A stretch of 64,000 nt of DNA from positions 1-64,000 of the forward strand of contig NZ_AUHT01000008.1 of the NCBI RefSeq assembly GCF_000423325.1, in the 5' to 3' direction. Made by a program: the position numbers and the translations under genes. This document shows positions 7,838-18,230 of the stretch, in pieces (the stretch's first letter is position 1; each line of letters begins with the position of its first letter). This DNA is from Lysobacter defluvii IMMIB APB-9 = DSM 18482 (GTDB lineage Bacteria; Pseudomonadota; Gammaproteobacteria; Xanthomonadales; Xanthomonadaceae). Below the pieces are notes generated by a model. It did not search any database and had not been told where the DNA came from. It saw only the letters and a program-made list of their open reading frames with translations.

Positions 7838-8523
7838 CCGCGCTGGTGCCGCAGCCGGCGGGCGATGCCCGCCCGCGCCCCGAGCGCGAAGGCGCCGCCG
7901 AAGGCGAAGCCGACCAGGTGCGCCGACCAGGCGACCGCCCCGAAGGCCGGCCCGATGAAGGTGAACACGACCTGCAGCAGTGCCCAGATGCCGATGAGCA
8001 GCGGCGCGGGCACCTTCACGAACTGCAGGAACAGGCCCAGCGGCACCACCACCCCGAGGCGGGCCCCGGGGAACAGCGCCAGGTAGGCGCCCATCAGCGC
8101 CGAGACGGCGCCGCTGGCGCCGATGATCAGGCGGTCGGGCGTGGAGATCGCCAGCACCGCGGCCAGGTTGGCGAACGCGCCCCCGGCCACGAACAGCAGC
8201 AGCAGGCGCCACGGACCCATGCTGCGCTCGGCGGGAAGGCCGAAGATCAGCAGGAACACCAGGTTGCCCAGCAGGTGGGCCCAGTCGGCATGCAACCCGA
8301 GCGCGGTGACCAGCCGCAGCAGCGCGCCGTCCCCGAGTGACCGCCGCCAGGCCTCCGGGCTGGTGAGTCCGCCCGAGAGCGCGCCCCACTCGGTCAACAG
8401 GCGTTGTTGCTGCTGCTCGCCGGCCAGCAGCATCCAGGTGAAGCTGCCCCACAGGATCGCGAACAGCAGCGGGGTGGCCCAGCGCAGCGATGCCTTGCGG
8501 CGGGGAGGGATGGTGACGAACAT
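7831..8523 (-). CDS. rhomboid family intramembrane serine protease
   Basis: 230 residues, about six transmembrane helices. The catalytic dyad is visible: Ser137 in GASGAVSA and His202 in SAHLVGFAFGG. The oxyanion region HLLGN (His83, Asn87) is also present. The first loop is long (about 35-65), and the C-terminus is short and basic. Rhomboids cut single-pass membrane proteins in the bilayer; the substrate is unknown. It converges on the S41 gene with a 7-base overlap and diverges from fadL. Confidence 0.93.
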   Translation of the reverse strand: MFVTIPPRRKASLRWATPLLFAILWGSFTWMLLAGEQQQQRLLTEWGALSGGLTSPEAWRRSLGDGALLRLVTALGLHADWAHLLGNLVFLLIFGLPAERSMGPWRLLLLFVAGGAFANLAAVLAISTPDRLIIGASGAVSALMGAYLALFPGARLGVVVPLGLFLQFVKVPAPLLIGIWALLQVVFTFIGPAFGAVAWSAHLVGFAFGGAFALGARAGIARRLRHQRGY

Positions 8524-8530
8524 CCGGGGC

Positions 8531-8561
8531 TTGTTAGCTCATGGTTAAGTCGCGCTATAGT
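8531..8561 (+). promoter_or_regulatory. candidate promoter for fadL
   Basis: TATAGT (8556-8561) is a good -10. TTGTTA (8531-8536) could serve as a -35 with a long 19-base gap. It lies in the 141-base region between the divergent rhomboid and fadL genes and leaves a leader of about 97 bases. I saw no clear FadR-type operator. Confidence 0.4.
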
Positions 8562-8664
8562 GCCTTCGGCCCCGTATGGCGCGGGCCGGCACGAGCCGGC
8601 CAGGCGCCCGCTGGCGCACCGGCGCGACCGGAGACCACAGGACACTCCAACGGAGACTACACGC

Positions 8665-9999
8665 ATGCAACACGCACACATCACCCGCCTGTCGGCGCTC
8701 GCGCTGGGCATCGCCGGCGCGCTGGCCTTCGGCCAGGCCGACGCCTCGGGCTTCCAGCTCAAGGAAAACAGCGTCAAGTCGCTCGGCAACGCCTTCGCCG
8801 GCGCCGGCCTGCGCGACGACGACGCCTCGGTCGTGGTCAACAACCCGGCCAGCATGACCCAGTTCGAGGGGACCACGATCCAGGGCGATGTGACCGCCAT
8901 CGACCTGAACTACGAGTTCCGCGGCGACGGATACGACGCGCTCGGCCGCCCGCTGACCGGCGGCGACGGCGGCAACGCCGGTGACTTCACCCCGATCCCG
9001 GCCTTCTCGCTGGTGCACAAGTTCGACAACGGCGCCGCCATCGGCGCCATGTTCAGCGCACCGTTCGGCCTGGCCACCAAGTACGATCCCGACTGGGTCG
9101 GCCGTTACGCCGCAATCGATTCCGACGTGCAGATCGTCGAGCTGGCGCTGACCGGCGCGGTCGACATCATCCCCGACCGCCTGTCGGTGGGCGTGGGCCT
9201 CACCTTCTCGCAGGCCGACGTGACCCTGTCCAAGGGCGTGGACTTCGGGTCGGTGCTGGCCGGCCAGGGGGCCGGCCCGCTGGGCTTCCATCCCCAGAGC
9301 CACGACGGCGAGGCCGAGATCCAGGGCGACGACACCGGCATGGGCTGGATCCTCGGCGTGAACATCCGCCCGACCGACAAGCTGAGCATCGGCATCAGCC
9401 ACCGCTCGGAGGTCAAGTACGACCTGCGCGGCGACGTCGACTGGACGGTGCCCGCACCGGCGCGCGCCGCCTTCGACAGCTTCGGTGCCGGCGCGCTGTT
9501 CCAGGACGGCGGGGCAGGCGCCAAGCTGACCACCCCGGGCATGACCACGGTCGAGGTCGCCTACCAGTTCACCGACCGCTTCTCCATGGCGGCGACCTAC
9601 GCGGAAACCAGCTGGGAGTCGCTGGAGGAAGTGCGCATCGAGTTCGATGGCCCGGACGCGCCGACCATCGAGCCGTTCGGCTGGGGCGAGACGCGGTTCT
9701 CCTCCATCGGCGGCGAGTTCGTGCTCAACGACGCGTGGACCCTGCGTGCCGGCTACGCCTACGACGAGACCCCGACCACGTTCGCGCACCGCACCCCGCG
9801 CCTGCCGGACGAGGATCGCCAGTGGTACTCGATCGGTGCCACCTGGAACTACGCCGACAACCTGGAGTTCAGCCTCGCCTACACGCGCCTGGAGCCGGAC
9901 ACCCCGTACATCGGCATCGAGGCGCCGAACTACCGCCTGTTCGGCGAGTTCGAGGGTGCCGCCGACCTGTATGGCATCTCGGCGCAGTACCGCTTCTGA
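8665..9999 (+). CDS. fadL: FadL/OmpP1 family outer membrane fatty-acid transporter
   Basis: 444 residues. The signal peptide ends at DASG (about 25-28), so the mature chain begins with the FadL hallmark SGFQLKENSVKSLGNAFAG. The NPASM motif sits in the hatch region. The body is an alternating beta-barrel ending in AQYRF with the C-terminal aromatic residue needed for barrel insertion. FadL proteins let long-chain fatty acids and other hydrophobic molecules cross the outer membrane. A terminator follows. Confidence 0.93.
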   Translation: MQHAHITRLSALALGIAGALAFGQADASGFQLKENSVKSLGNAFAGAGLRDDDASVVVNNPASMTQFEGTTIQGDVTAIDLNYEFRGDGYDALGRPLTGGDGGNAGDFTPIPAFSLVHKFDNGAAIGAMFSAPFGLATKYDPDWVGRYAAIDSDVQIVELALTGAVDIIPDRLSVGVGLTFSQADVTLSKGVDFGSVLAGQGAGPLGFHPQSHDGEAEIQGDDTGMGWILGVNIRPTDKLSIGISHRSEVKYDLRGDVDWTVPAPARAAFDSFGAGALFQDGGAGAKLTTPGMTTVEVAYQFTDRFSMAATYAETSWESLEEVRIEFDGPDAPTIEPFGWGETRFSSIGGEFVLNDAWTLRAGYAYDETPTTFAHRTPRLPDEDRQWYSIGATWNYADNLEFSLAYTRLEPDTPYIGIEAPNYRLFGEFEGAADLYGISAQYRF

Positions 10000-10025
10000 C
10001 CCCGCACCGGTCGCTGCAAACAGGA

Positions 10026-10053
10026 AACCCCGCCATTGGCGGGGGTTCTTTTT
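10026..10053 (+). terminator. terminator after fadL
   Basis: AACCCCGCC (10026-10034) pairs with GGCGGGGGTT across an ATT loop with one bulged G, followed by CTTTTT. It lies 27 bases after the fadL stop, between fadL and the convergent putA. Confidence 0.85.
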
Positions 10054-10095
10054 GTCCGGCAACGCCGCCGCCCCGGGGCGGCGGGCGCGTGGCGG

Positions 10096-13000
10096 TCAGT
10101 CCTCCAGCGTCAGCAGCGAGGCGTTGCCGCCGGTCGCGGTGGTGTTGATGGTCACCGTCTTCTCGGTCACGAAGCGCAGCATGTAGTGCGGGCCGCCGGC
10201 TTTCGGGCCGGTGCCCGACAGGCCCTGGCCGCCGAACGGCTGCACCCCGACCACCGCGCCGATCTGGTTGCGGTTGACGTAGCAGTTGCCCACCTTCGCC
10301 TTCTCCGCGATCTTGCGGGCGGTCGCGTCGATGCGGCTGTGCACGCCCAGGGTCAGGCCGTAGCCGGTGGAGTTGATCGCGTCGATGACCTGGTCCAGCT
10401 CGCCCGCCTTCCAGCGGATGATGTGCAGCACCGGGCCGAACACCTCGCGGCCCAGGGTCTCGATCGAGTCGATCTCGTAGGCGCGCGGGGCGAAGTAGGT
10501 GCCGTGGGCGGTCTCCTCGCCCATCTCCGCCTTGGCGACCAGCTTCGCCTCCCGGTCCATGCGCTCGGCGTGCTTCTCGAGCATCGCCAGGGCGTCCTGG
10601 TCGATCACCGGTCCGACGTCGGTGGACAGCATGCCGGGGTCGCCCACCTTCAGCTCGGCCATGGCGCCGGACAGCATGCGCAGCACGTGGTCGGCCACGT
10701 CCTCCTGGATGAACAGGATACGCGCGGCAGAGCAGCGCTGGCCGGCCGAGGTGAACGCCGAGCCCAGCACGTCCCGCACCAGCTGCTCGGGCAGGGCCGA
10801 GGAGTCGGCGATGAGCGCGTTCTGGCCGCCGGTCTCGGCGATCAGGGTGCCGATGGCGCCGTCGCGGGCGGCCAGGGCGCGGTTGATGGCGTTGGCGGTC
10901 TCGTTGGAGCCGGTGAAGGCCACGCCGGCCACGCGGGCGTCCGAGGTCAGCTTGGCGCCCACGACCGCACCGTCGCCCGGCACGAACTGCAGCACGTCCT
11001 TCGGCACGCCCGCCTCGTGCAGCAGGCGGGTGGCGTAGTAGCCGACCAGGTTGGTCTGCTCGGCCGGCTTGGCGATCACGCTGTTGCCGGACGCCAGCGC
11101 GGCGGCGACCTGGCCGATGTAGATGGCCAGCGGGAAGTTCCACGGGCTGATGCACACGAACACGCCGCGCCCGGACAGCTGCAGGACGTTGCTCTCGCCG
11201 GTGGGGCCGGGCAGCGGCTCGGGCGTGAACAGCTTCCGCGCCTGGCAGGCGTAGTAGCGGAGGAAGTCGACCGCCTCGCGGACCTCGCCGACGCCGTCCA
11301 TGATGGTCTTGCCGGCGTCCCGGGTGCACATCGCGACGAACTCGGGCAGGCGCGAGTCCAGCAGGTCGGCCGCATGCTCCAGGATCGCCGCGCGGCTGGC
11401 CGCCGGTGTCGAGTTCCAGCCCGGCTGCGCCTTGACCGCGTTGTCCAGCGCCTTCTCCACCGTCGCCTCGTCGGCGGGCAGCCAGTAGCCGACGACCTCG
11501 CGCAGGTCGGCCGGGTTGGTCACCGGCAGCTTCTCGCCCACCGGGTTCGCACCCGGGACCAGCGGCTCGGCATACCAGTCGTTACGCAACGCCGCATTCA
11601 CCTGTTCGGCCAGCGTGCGCAGCTGGCCGTCGTTGGCGAGGTTGACGCCCATCGAATTGCTCCTGTCACAGTTCTCGAGCGAATCGGCGTGGCTGCGATA
11701 CAGGTCGACAGGCAGCGGGATCCGCGGGTGGGGGATGGAATCGAATGCCTCGACGACCTGCACCGGGTCGCGGACCAGGTCCTCGACCGGGATGGACTCG
11801 TCGGTGATGCGGTTGACGAAGCTGGAGTTGGCGCCGTTCTCCAGCAGGCGGCGCACCAGGTACGGCAGCAGGTCCTCGTGGCTGCCGACCGGCGCGTAGA
11901 CGCGGCACGGCACGCCCAGGCGGTCGGCCGGGATCACCTCGCCGTACAGGTCGTCGCCCATCCCGTGCAGCTTCTGGAACTCGAAGTCCACCTGGCGGCC
12001 GTCCATGCGCGACATGTGGTGGACCGCGGCGATGGTGTGGGCGTTGTGGGTGGCGAACTGCGGGTAGATCGCGTCCGACAGGCCGAGCATGCGCCGGGCG
12101 CAGGCCAGGTACGACACGTCGGTGTTCGGCTTGCGGGTGAAGACCGGGAAACCGGGGTAGCCGTCGACTTGCGCGCGCTTGATCTCGGTGTCCCAGTAGG
12201 CGCCCTTGACCAGGCGCACCGGGATCCGGCGGCCGCCCTCGCGGGCAAGCGAGGCGATGAACTCGATCACCTCCGGAGCGCGTTTCTGGTAGGCCTGCAC
12301 CACCAGGCCGCAACCTTCCCAGCCCTCCAGCGACGGATCGCGGTAGACCTCGGCGAAGACGTCCAGGGAGATCTCCAGCCGGTCGGCCTCCTCGGCGTCG
12401 ATGGTGAAGCCGATGTCGTGCTGCTTGGCCAGCCGGGCCAGCTCCAGCACGCGCGGGGTGAGCTCGGCCATCACCCGGGTGCGCTTGGCATGCTCGTAGC
12501 GCGGGTGCAGCGCCGAGAGCTTCACCGAGATCGACGGCGCGGTGAAGATGCCGCCTTCCGCCTTCCCGCGCTCGGCACCCACGGCCAGGATCGCGTCGCG
12601 ATAGGCCTGCATGTAGCGCGCCGCGTCGTCGGCGGTGAAGGCTGCCTCGCCGAGCATGTCGTAGGAGTAGCGGTAGCGGGCGTAAATGCCCTTGCGGCCG
12701 CGGGCCAGTGCTTCGCCGATGGTCTCGCCCATCACGAACTGGTGGCCCATGATCTTCATCGCCTGGCGCACCGCCAAGCGGATCACCGGCTCGCCCAGGC
12801 GCCCGGCGAGGCGCTTGAAGGCACCGTGCACGTCGCGCTTGGTCTCGTCGGCCAGGTCCACCAGCTCGCCGGTGAGCATCAGCCCCCAGGTGGAGGCATT
12901 GACCAGCAGCGAGTGCGACTGGCCCATGTGCCGCTTCCAGTCCGCCTCACCGAGCTTGTCGCGGATCAGCAGGTCGGTGGTCTCGGCATCGGGGATGCGC

Positions 13001-13317
13001 AGCAGCGCCTCGGCCACGCACATCAGCAGCACGCCTTCCTCGCTGCCCAGGTCGTACTGGCGCATGAAGGCCTCGATCATGCCCTGGTCCTTCACCTGCG
13101 CGCGTACCCGGCGCACCAGGTCGGCCGCGACCGACTGGATGGCGTTGCGGTCCGCATCCGGGAGGCGTGCCTGCTCGAGCAGTGCGCGGACGTGGTCGGC
13201 CTCGTCGCGGATCCAGCCGGCGGTGATCGCCGCGCGCGGACCGGACGGTGCCGGGGGCAATTCGGGACTGATCAGCGCGCGGGGGGCCGGCGCCACTTGC
13301 GTGGAGGTCTGGTTCAT
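10096..13317 (-). CDS. putA: bifunctional proline dehydrogenase / L-glutamate gamma-semialdehyde dehydrogenase
   Basis: 1073 residues. It oxidises proline to glutamate in two steps, passing the semialdehyde through an internal channel. The FAD proline dehydrogenase barrel covers about 80-500 (RYRYSYDMLGEAA; SVKLSALHPRYE; RLVKGAYWDTEIKRAQ; RRLLENGANSSFVNR). The aldehyde dehydrogenase covers about 560-1040 (SPWNFPLAIY; AFTGSNETA; IAETGGQNALI with the general-base Glu at about 828; GQRCSAARI with the catalytic Cys at about 861). The start follows the usual short leader. It lacks the N-terminal ribbon-helix-helix domain of E. coli PutA and the long C-terminal part, so it should be a pure enzyme and not its own repressor. 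Confidence 0.97.
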   Translation of the reverse strand: MNQTSTQVAPAPRALISPELPPAPSGPRAAITAGWIRDEADHVRALLEQARLPDADRNAIQSVAADLVRRVRAQVKDQGMIEAFMRQYDLGSEEGVLLMCVAEALLRIPDAETTDLLIRDKLGEADWKRHMGQSHSLLVNASTWGLMLTGELVDLADETKRDVHGAFKRLAGRLGEPVIRLAVRQAMKIMGHQFVMGETIGEALARGRKGIYARYRYSYDMLGEAAFTADDAARYMQAYRDAILAVGAERGKAEGGIFTAPSISVKLSALHPRYEHAKRTRVMAELTPRVLELARLAKQHDIGFTIDAEEADRLEISLDVFAEVYRDPSLEGWEGCGLVVQAYQKRAPEVIEFIASLAREGGRRIPVRLVKGAYWDTEIKRAQVDGYPGFPVFTRKPNTDVSYLACARRMLGLSDAIYPQFATHNAHTIAAVHHMSRMDGRQVDFEFQKLHGMGDDLYGEVIPADRLGVPCRVYAPVGSHEDLLPYLVRRLLENGANSSFVNRITDESIPVEDLVRDPVQVVEAFDSIPHPRIPLPVDLYRSHADSLENCDRSNSMGVNLANDGQLRTLAEQVNAALRNDWYAEPLVPGANPVGEKLPVTNPADLREVVGYWLPADEATVEKALDNAVKAQPGWNSTPAASRAAILEHAADLLDSRLPEFVAMCTRDAGKTIMDGVGEVREAVDFLRYYACQARKLFTPEPLPGPTGESNVLQLSGRGVFVCISPWNFPLAIYIGQVAAALASGNSVIAKPAEQTNLVGYYATRLLHEAGVPKDVLQFVPGDGAVVGAKLTSDARVAGVAFTGSNETANAINRALAARDGAIGTLIAETGGQNALIADSSALPEQLVRDVLGSAFTSAGQRCSAARILFIQEDVADHVLRMLSGAMAELKVGDPGMLSTDVGPVIDQDALAMLEKHAERMDREAKLVAKAEMGEETAHGTYFAPRAYEIDSIETLGREVFGPVLHIIRWKAGELDQVIDAINSTGYGLTLGVHSRIDATARKIAEKAKVGNCYVNRNQIGAVVGVQPFGGQGLSGTGPKAGGPHYMLRFVTEKTVTINTTATGGNASLLTLED

Positions 13318-13730
13318 TTAGGCCTGCATACGAAGACGGCCGACGCGGGGGCCGGCCGGTGGGGGGTTTCCTGCCTGTGGACACAAGGGTACGCGCGCGC
13401 GCGTGAACACGGGTAGTGCCCGGTGGGGCGGCAACGGGCGGGATGCTGTGCACGGGCTGTCCTGCACGCCCCTTTGCCGGTGCCCCGCGGCGGCCCCGCA
13501 TGCCCTCGCGAGTACCGTCCCTGCATGCAGTGAAGATGAACCGATGCTTGCTACGGATTGCCGCCAGCGGCTAGGATCGGAACGCTTTGATGTCGCCATG
13601 GTGGTTGACGACCCCCGCAGGGGGCGGTGGTCCAGCAAAGACCGACAAGAGTCCGGGCCGTCCGCACGGCGGGCGCCGGTCACGGGCGGCAACGCGCAAC
13701 ACAACTCGCAGAATTTCGGGGTCCTGAGTG
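13318..13730. other. intergenic region between putA and the cox operon
   Basis: 413 bases, the longest gene-free stretch in the window, between divergent operons. No ORF here looks real. A possible plus-strand promoter is TTGCTA (13548-13553), an 18-base gap and TAGGAT (13572-13577), giving a leader of about 150 bases for coxB. That leader contains a small CCCCC-GCA-GGGGG hairpin (13612-13624). An alternating GC run (13391-13404) lies nearer putA. I saw no clear operator or tRNA. Confidence 0.35.
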
Positions 13731-14603
13731 ATGAAAGCCGGTTGTATGAAGCAGTGGATCGCAGGACTCGCCGCGATGGCGACCCCGGTCCTGGCGATGG
13801 CGCAGAGTGCGGATCCGCAGCGCTGGCAGCTCAACATGGGCCGCGGCGTGACGCACCTGTCCAACAACGCGTACGAAGCGCACATGCTCGCGTTGTGGAT
13901 CTGCGTCGCGATCGGCCTGGCCGTGTTCATCGGCATGGGCGTGGCGATCGTGAAGTTCCGCAAGTCCAAGGGCGCGGTCGCCGACACCGGCTTCACCCAC
14001 AACACCCGGCTGGAGATCCTGTGGACGGTGATCCCGGTGATCCTGCTGGTGATCATGGCGATCCCGGCCACCAGCAAGCTGGTGGCGATGTACGACACCC
14101 GCGACTCGGAGCTGACCGTCAAGGTCACCGGCTACCAGTGGATGTGGGGCTACGAGTACCTGGGCCAGGACGTGCAGTTCGTCAGCCGCATGGACCGCCG
14201 CAGCGACGAGATCCGCCAGTCCGGCGTGCGTCCGGATGCGGCGACCGACCCGTACTACCTGCTGGACGTCGACAACCCGCTGGTGCTCCCGATCGACACC
14301 AAGATCCGTTTCGTCATCACCGCCGACGACGTCATCCACTCCTGGTGGGTACCGGCGCTGGGCTGGAAGCAGGACGCGGTGCCGGGCATCGTCAACGAGG
14401 CCTGGGCCGACATCTCCACGCCGGGCATCTACCGCGGGCAGTGCGCCGAGCTGTGCGGCAAGGACCACGCGTTCATGCCCATCGTCGTGCAGGCGGTGGA
14501 GAAGGAAGAATTCCAGCGCTGGCTGACCAGCCGCCAGAGCGGCGAAGACGCGCCGGCGCCAGTGGCGGCCGCGGCCGCCGTCCCGGCATCCCCGGCGGGC
14601 TGA
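13731..14603 (+). CDS. coxB: cytochrome c oxidase subunit II
   Basis: About 290 residues. The signal peptide (to LAMAQ) is followed by two transmembrane helices (about 50-70 and 90-112) and a periplasmic cupredoxin domain. The CuA centre is intact: QCAELCGKDHAFM, with HSWWVPALG upstream. YQWMWGYEY is the aromatic electron-entry patch. No C-terminal heme c domain is present, so this is an aa3-type, not a caa3-type, subunit. ATG 13731 was chosen; ATG 13746 (MKQWIAGLAA) is an equally good start and gives a tidier signal peptide. It heads the cox operon and precedes ctaD by 47 bases. Confidence 0.95.
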   Translation: MKAGCMKQWIAGLAAMATPVLAMAQSADPQRWQLNMGRGVTHLSNNAYEAHMLALWICVAIGLAVFIGMGVAIVKFRKSKGAVADTGFTHNTRLEILWTVIPVILLVIMAIPATSKLVAMYDTRDSELTVKVTGYQWMWGYEYLGQDVQFVSRMDRRSDEIRQSGVRPDAATDPYYLLDVDNPLVLPIDTKIRFVITADDVIHSWWVPALGWKQDAVPGIVNEAWADISTPGIYRGQCAELCGKDHAFMPIVVQAVEKEEFQRWLTSRQSGEDAPAPVAAAAAVPASPAG

Positions 14604-14650
14604 GCACGCGCTCGCCCCCCGGCCACAGAACACGAACGCAGAGGTAGGCA

Positions 14651-16267
<1,617 letters not shown>

Positions 16268-16286
16268 CCGCCAGCCCGCCATACGA

Positions 16287-16427
16287 ATGGAACCGTCCAG
16301 GAACCCGCGCGAGAACGACGTCCCCGCCCGCCGCAAGGCGGCGCGGCGGACCGCGCTGTGGCTGGCGCTGGTGGCGGGTGCGATCTATGTCGCCTTCATC
16401 CTGAGCGGGGTACTGGGCCGTGGCTGA
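16287..16427 (+). CDS. small cytochrome oxidase assembly membrane protein
   Basis: 46 residues starting [17 protein letters not shown] basic, soluble N-terminus (1-21) is followed by one hydrophobic helix (about 22-43, [17 protein letters not shown]) and a short GLGRG-like tail. Its stop overlaps the ctaG GTG start by 8 bases, so translation is probably coupled. Small single-helix proteins occur at this place between ctaD and ctaG in related genomes and are annotated as cytochrome oxidase small assembly proteins. The reading frame, coupling and position support it; the precise role is inference. Confidence 0.75.
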   Translation: MEPSRNPRENDVPARRKAARRTALWLALVAGAIYVAFILSGVLGRG

Positions 16428-17013
16428 CGGGGCGCGCCAGCAGGAGCCACGGGGCGGGGGCGGGCAGCCGCAGCCGCGCCGCACCGCCGGACTGGCAAAG
16501 ATGCTCGTGGCCGCGGCCCTGGCCTTCGGCTTCACCTTCTCGCTGGTGCCGCTGTACCGGATCGCCTGCGAGAAGGTGCTCGGCATCCGCGTCGACAACA
16601 CCGCCGCGACCGCCAGCGCCGCCGCCGTGGACGAGGACCGCTGGGTCACCGTGGAGTTCGACGGCGGCGTGAACTCGAAGCTGCCCTGGCAGTTCCGCCC
16701 GACCGAGGCGTCGATGCGCGTGCGCCCGGGCGAGCAGTACGAAACGATGTACTACGCGCACAACGACAGCGACCGCACCATCGTCGGCAGCGCGGTGCCC
16801 TCGGTCGCGCCGGCGCGCGCGTCGGGCTACTTCAGCAAGACCGAGTGCTTCTGCTTCACCGCCCAGACGCTGCACGCCGGCGAGGGGCGCGACATGCCGG
16901 TGCGCTTCATCGTCGACCCGGCGCTGCCGGCCAACGTGAAGACCCTCACGCTGTCCTATACCTTCTTCAAGAACGACGCGCTTACCGAGCAGCAGCAGCT
17001 CGCGGCGCAGTGA
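16420..17013 (+). CDS. ctaG: cytochrome c oxidase assembly protein CtaG (Cox11, copper delivery to CuB)
   Basis: 197 residues: one N-terminal transmembrane helix (about 28-47, [19 protein letters not shown], then RIACEK with a conserved Cys) and a periplasmic immunoglobulin-like domain. The copper-binding pair is present in [12 protein letters not shown]. Cox11 proteins place copper in the CuB site of subunit I. GTG start (VADGARQ) overlaps the small upstream gene. It lies between ctaD and coxC as in most proteobacteria. Confidence 0.95.
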   Translation: MADGARQQEPRGGGGQPQPRRTAGLAKMLVAAALAFGFTFSLVPLYRIACEKVLGIRVDNTAATASAAAVDEDRWVTVEFDGGVNSKLPWQFRPTEASMRVRPGEQYETMYYAHNDSDRTIVGSAVPSVAPARASGYFSKTECFCFTAQTLHAGEGRDMPVRFIVDPALPANVKTLTLSYTFFKNDALTEQQQLAAQ

Positions 17014-17033
17014 GCCCAACCCAGGAAGTCGCC

Positions 17034-17912
17034 ATGGCCACCACCCATTTGCCGGACGCCAACCACTACTACGTGCCACCGAGCAGCCGCTGGCCGTTCT
17101 TCGGCTCCATCGCGCTGTTCACCGCCGCCGTCGGCGCCGGTGCGTGGCTCAACGACGCCCCCTGGGGCATGGTCGTGTGCCTGTTCGGCCTGGCGCTGAT
17201 GGTGGGCGTGCTGTTCGGCTGGTTCGGCGACGTCATCCGCGAGTCGGTGCGCGGCCGCTACAACGACCAGGTCGACGGCTCCTTCCGGATGGGGATGATC
17301 TGGTTCATCTTCTCGGAAGTGATGTTCTTCGGCGCGTTCTTCGGCGCGCTGTTCTACGCCCGCCAGTTCGCGCTGCCGTGGCTGGGCGGCGCCGGCGACG
17401 GCGCCATGACCAACGCGCTGCTGTGGGATGCGTTCACCTCCGCCTGGCCGAGCAACGGCCCGGGCGCGGTGGGCGGCACCTACCAGACCATCCCGGCCTG
17501 GGGCCTGCCGCTGGTCAACACCCTGATCCTGCTCACCTCGGGCGTGACGATCACCCTGGCCCACCACGCGCTGAAGGCGGCCAACCGCCGCGGGCTGCTG
17601 GTGTGGCTGGGCGCCACGGTGTTGTTGGGCTGCGTGTTCCTGTTCTTCCAGGCCGAGGAGTACATGCACGCGTACTCCGACCTCAATCTGACCATGCGCT
17701 CGGGCATCTACGGCTCGACGTTCTACATGCTCACCGGGTTCCACGGCCTGCACGTCACCCTGGGCACGATCATGCTGGCGGTCATCTGGCTGCGCAGCTG
17801 GAGGGGCCACTTCAGCGCCGACGACCACTTCGGCTTCGAGGCGGTCGCCTGGTACTGGCACTTCGTGGACGTGGTCTGGCTGATCCTGTTCCTGTTCGTC
17901 TACGTGCTCTGA
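17034..17912 (+). CDS. coxC: cytochrome c oxidase subunit III
   Basis: 292 residues, seven transmembrane helices. Motifs of subunit III: YYVPPSSRWPFFGS at the start, MIWFIFSEVMFFGAFFGALF with the conserved Glu, LNLTMRSGIYGSTFYMLTGF and FHGLHVTLG, and the end WYWHFVDVVWLILFLFVYVL. It stabilises subunit I and its proton uptake. GGAAG precedes the ATG. A 20-bp GC palindrome directly follows the gene. Confidence 0.97.
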   Translation: MATTHLPDANHYYVPPSSRWPFFGSIALFTAAVGAGAWLNDAPWGMVVCLFGLALMVGVLFGWFGDVIRESVRGRYNDQVDGSFRMGMIWFIFSEVMFFGAFFGALFYARQFALPWLGGAGDGAMTNALLWDAFTSAWPSNGPGAVGGTYQTIPAWGLPLVNTLILLTSGVTITLAHHALKAANRRGLLVWLGATVLLGCVFLFFQAEEYMHAYSDLNLTMRSGIYGSTFYMLTGFHGLHVTLGTIMLAVIWLRSWRGHFSADDHFGFEAVAWYWHFVDVVWLILFLFVYVL

Positions 17913-17919
17913 CCCACCG

Positions 17920-17939
17920 CCGGCGGCGCGCGCCGCCGG
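17920..17939. repeat. 20-bp perfect palindrome after coxC
   Basis: CCGGCGGCGCGCGCCGCCGG reads the same on both strands. It begins 8 bases after the coxC stop, between coxC and the convergent DUF2909 gene. It may act as a transcription barrier; no T-run follows on either strand. Confidence 0.5.
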
Positions 17940-17969
17940 GCCATGCCGTCGCCCGCACGCGGCGCCGGC

Positions 17970-18176
17970 TCAGGCGCCGACGCCGTGGAACTCCAGCCAG
18001 CCCATCGAGGCGGCGATGATCACGCCGATGATCAGCGCGACCGAAATGGCGATGCGGCGGGTGAGTGCGTTGACCGTGCGCTTGCTGCCGCCCTTGTCCA
18101 CCATCATGTAGTACAGGCCCGCGCCCAGGTTCCACAGGATCAGCAGCAGGACGGCGACGATCAACAGGGTCTTCAT
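17970..18176 (-). CDS. twin-transmembrane protein, DUF2909 family
   Basis: 68 residues with two hydrophobic helices (about 3-23, TLLIVAVLLLILWNLGAGLYY, and 44-60) joined by a basic loop (KGGSKRTVNALTRR). Length, topology and the conserved loop match the DUF2909 family. Such genes are often found within cytochrome oxidase clusters, here on the opposite strand between coxC and surf1. GGAGA lies 7 bases before the ATG. Function is unknown; a link to oxidase assembly is suggested only by position. Confidence 0.85.
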   Translation of the reverse strand: MKTLLIVAVLLLILWNLGAGLYYMMVDKGGSKRTVNALTRRIAISVALIIGVIIAASMGWLEFHGVGA

Positions 18177-18230
18177 CAATGTTCTCCAGGGGCCGGCTGG
18201 CTGCGGTGGCAGCGGCGGCGTCGGGGGATT

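Noticed and set aside
10036-13416. 1126-codon plus-strand ORF opposite putA
   Set aside because: Composition of an antisense frame and no motif; the minus strand encodes full-length PutA.
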